NCBI GenBank assembly: GCA_019637815.1
Contig: JAHBUZ010000001.1
Coordinates: 215,865-271,210 of the forward strand
Source: Chloroflexota bacterium
Lineage (GTDB): Bacteria; Chloroflexota; Limnocylindria; Limnocylindrales; CSP1-4
Direction of reading: 5' to 3'
DNA: 55,346 nucleotides
The notes beneath the pieces were generated by a model. It saw nothing but the letters and a program-made list of their open reading frames with translations, made no database searches and was not told where the DNA came from. Below, piece after piece: positions 55,190 to 55,346 of the stretch (position 1 is the stretch's first letter; each line of letters opens with the position of its first letter). Made by a program: the position numbers and the translations under genes.

Positions 55190-55346
55190 GGCCGATCATC
55201 CGTTCGAGCGTGGCGCGATATCGGGCCAGCACGGCGTCCTCGGCCGGGTGGTGGCCATCCCGGATGCGCCATCGGCCGCCGACCATGACATGGCGGACCG
55301 GCGACGGTCCTCCCGACAGGATCCAGGCGTCGAGCACGGTCTCCGG
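55182..55346 (-). CDS. hutF: Formimidoylglutamate deiminase HutF, C-terminal end (runs off the window)
   Basis: The last 54 codons of a minus-strand gene. The translated end has DAWILSGGPSPVRHVMVGG, RWRIRDGHHPAEDAVLARYR and TLERMIGRG, which fits the C-terminal beta strand and closing helices of HutF (V-dVwV-G-v-dGrH-E). HutF converts N-formimino-L-glutamate to N-formyl-L-glutamate and ammonia in histidine breakdown. The identification rests on a short segment, backed by the adjacent hutC. It overlaps the regulator gene by 8 nt. Confidence 0.65.
   Translation of the reverse strand, partial: PETVLDAWILSGGPSPVRHVMVGGRWRIRDGHHPAEDAVLARYRATLERMIGRG

Noticed and set aside
1..55346. tRNA, rRNA, CRISPR arrays, transposases, integrases, riboswitches of known class
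   Set aside because: I looked for cloverleaf-like segments, regularly spaced repeats, transposase motifs and long structured leaders and saw none convincing by eye. A covariance-model scan would be needed to exclude small RNAs.

Overview
The window is 55.3 kb of very GC-rich bacterial DNA, roughly 70% GC by eye. Genes are packed tightly, and neighbouring genes often share ATGA, GTGA or TGATG overlaps. Codon use strongly favours G or C at the third position throughout, and I see no compositionally foreign island. No rRNA, tRNA, CRISPR array, insertion sequence or phage gene was recognised. The mix of genes fits a free-living high-GC bacterium. It includes a DegS/DegU-type two-component pair, many GT39/GT87 membrane glycosyltransferases, an RbsABC-type amino-sugar cluster, a KamA aminomutase, EfeO/EfeB, and a hut locus with HutC and HutF. 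A Chloroflexota lineage (Limnocylindria-like) or an actinomycete is the likeliest source, but the sequence read here does not settle it.

Layout. (1) 1-2063, minus: a soluble sensor kinase, a LuxR-type response regulator and the start of a coiled-coil protein. (2) 2108-18787: a surface-glycan region. It has three tandem GT39-like enzymes, three GT87-like enzymes and a further GT-C-like enzyme, a polyprenyl-phosphate sugar synthase, a second GT2 enzyme, a methyltransferase, a nucleotide-sugar dehydrogenase, a flippase-like protein, a nucleotide-sugar epimerase and a FemAB/CelD-like acyltransferase. (3) 18856-33745: an amino-sugar catabolic cluster. It has three Gfo/Idh/MocA oxidoreductases, a glucosamine-6-P deaminase, a ROK regulator, a TIM-barrel isomerase, a DeoC aldolase, a SIS protein, a complete sugar ABC importer, a ROK kinase and NagA. 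(4) 33816-46074, minus: secreted cyclophilin, PIG-L deacetylase, a Pro/Ser/Ala-rich membrane protein, MFS and MMPL transporters, an AttH-like lipoprotein, OsmC, a small Flp pilin, and EfeB/EfeO. (5) 46350-53159: KamA with a DUF2255 partner, rhodanese, serine hydrolase, a DUF433 protein and several small unknowns. (6) 53184-55346, minus: part of a histidine-utilisation locus (HutF end, HutC-type repressor, M20 amidohydrolase).

How the parts work together. The glycan region could build nucleotide sugars (dehydrogenase, epimerase), make lipid-linked donors (GT2) and transfer sugars outside the membrane (GT-C enzymes). The ABC cluster could import an amino sugar, phosphorylate it with the ROK kinase, deacetylate it with NagA and deaminate it with NagB. 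The three oxidoreductases, the TIM barrel, the SIS protein and the aldolase imply extra steps for a non-standard substrate. Two sequence-level themes recur. A TANNNT -10 element often sits 6-10 nt before the start codon, implying leaderless mRNAs. GC-rich hairpins without T-tracts often follow stop codons.
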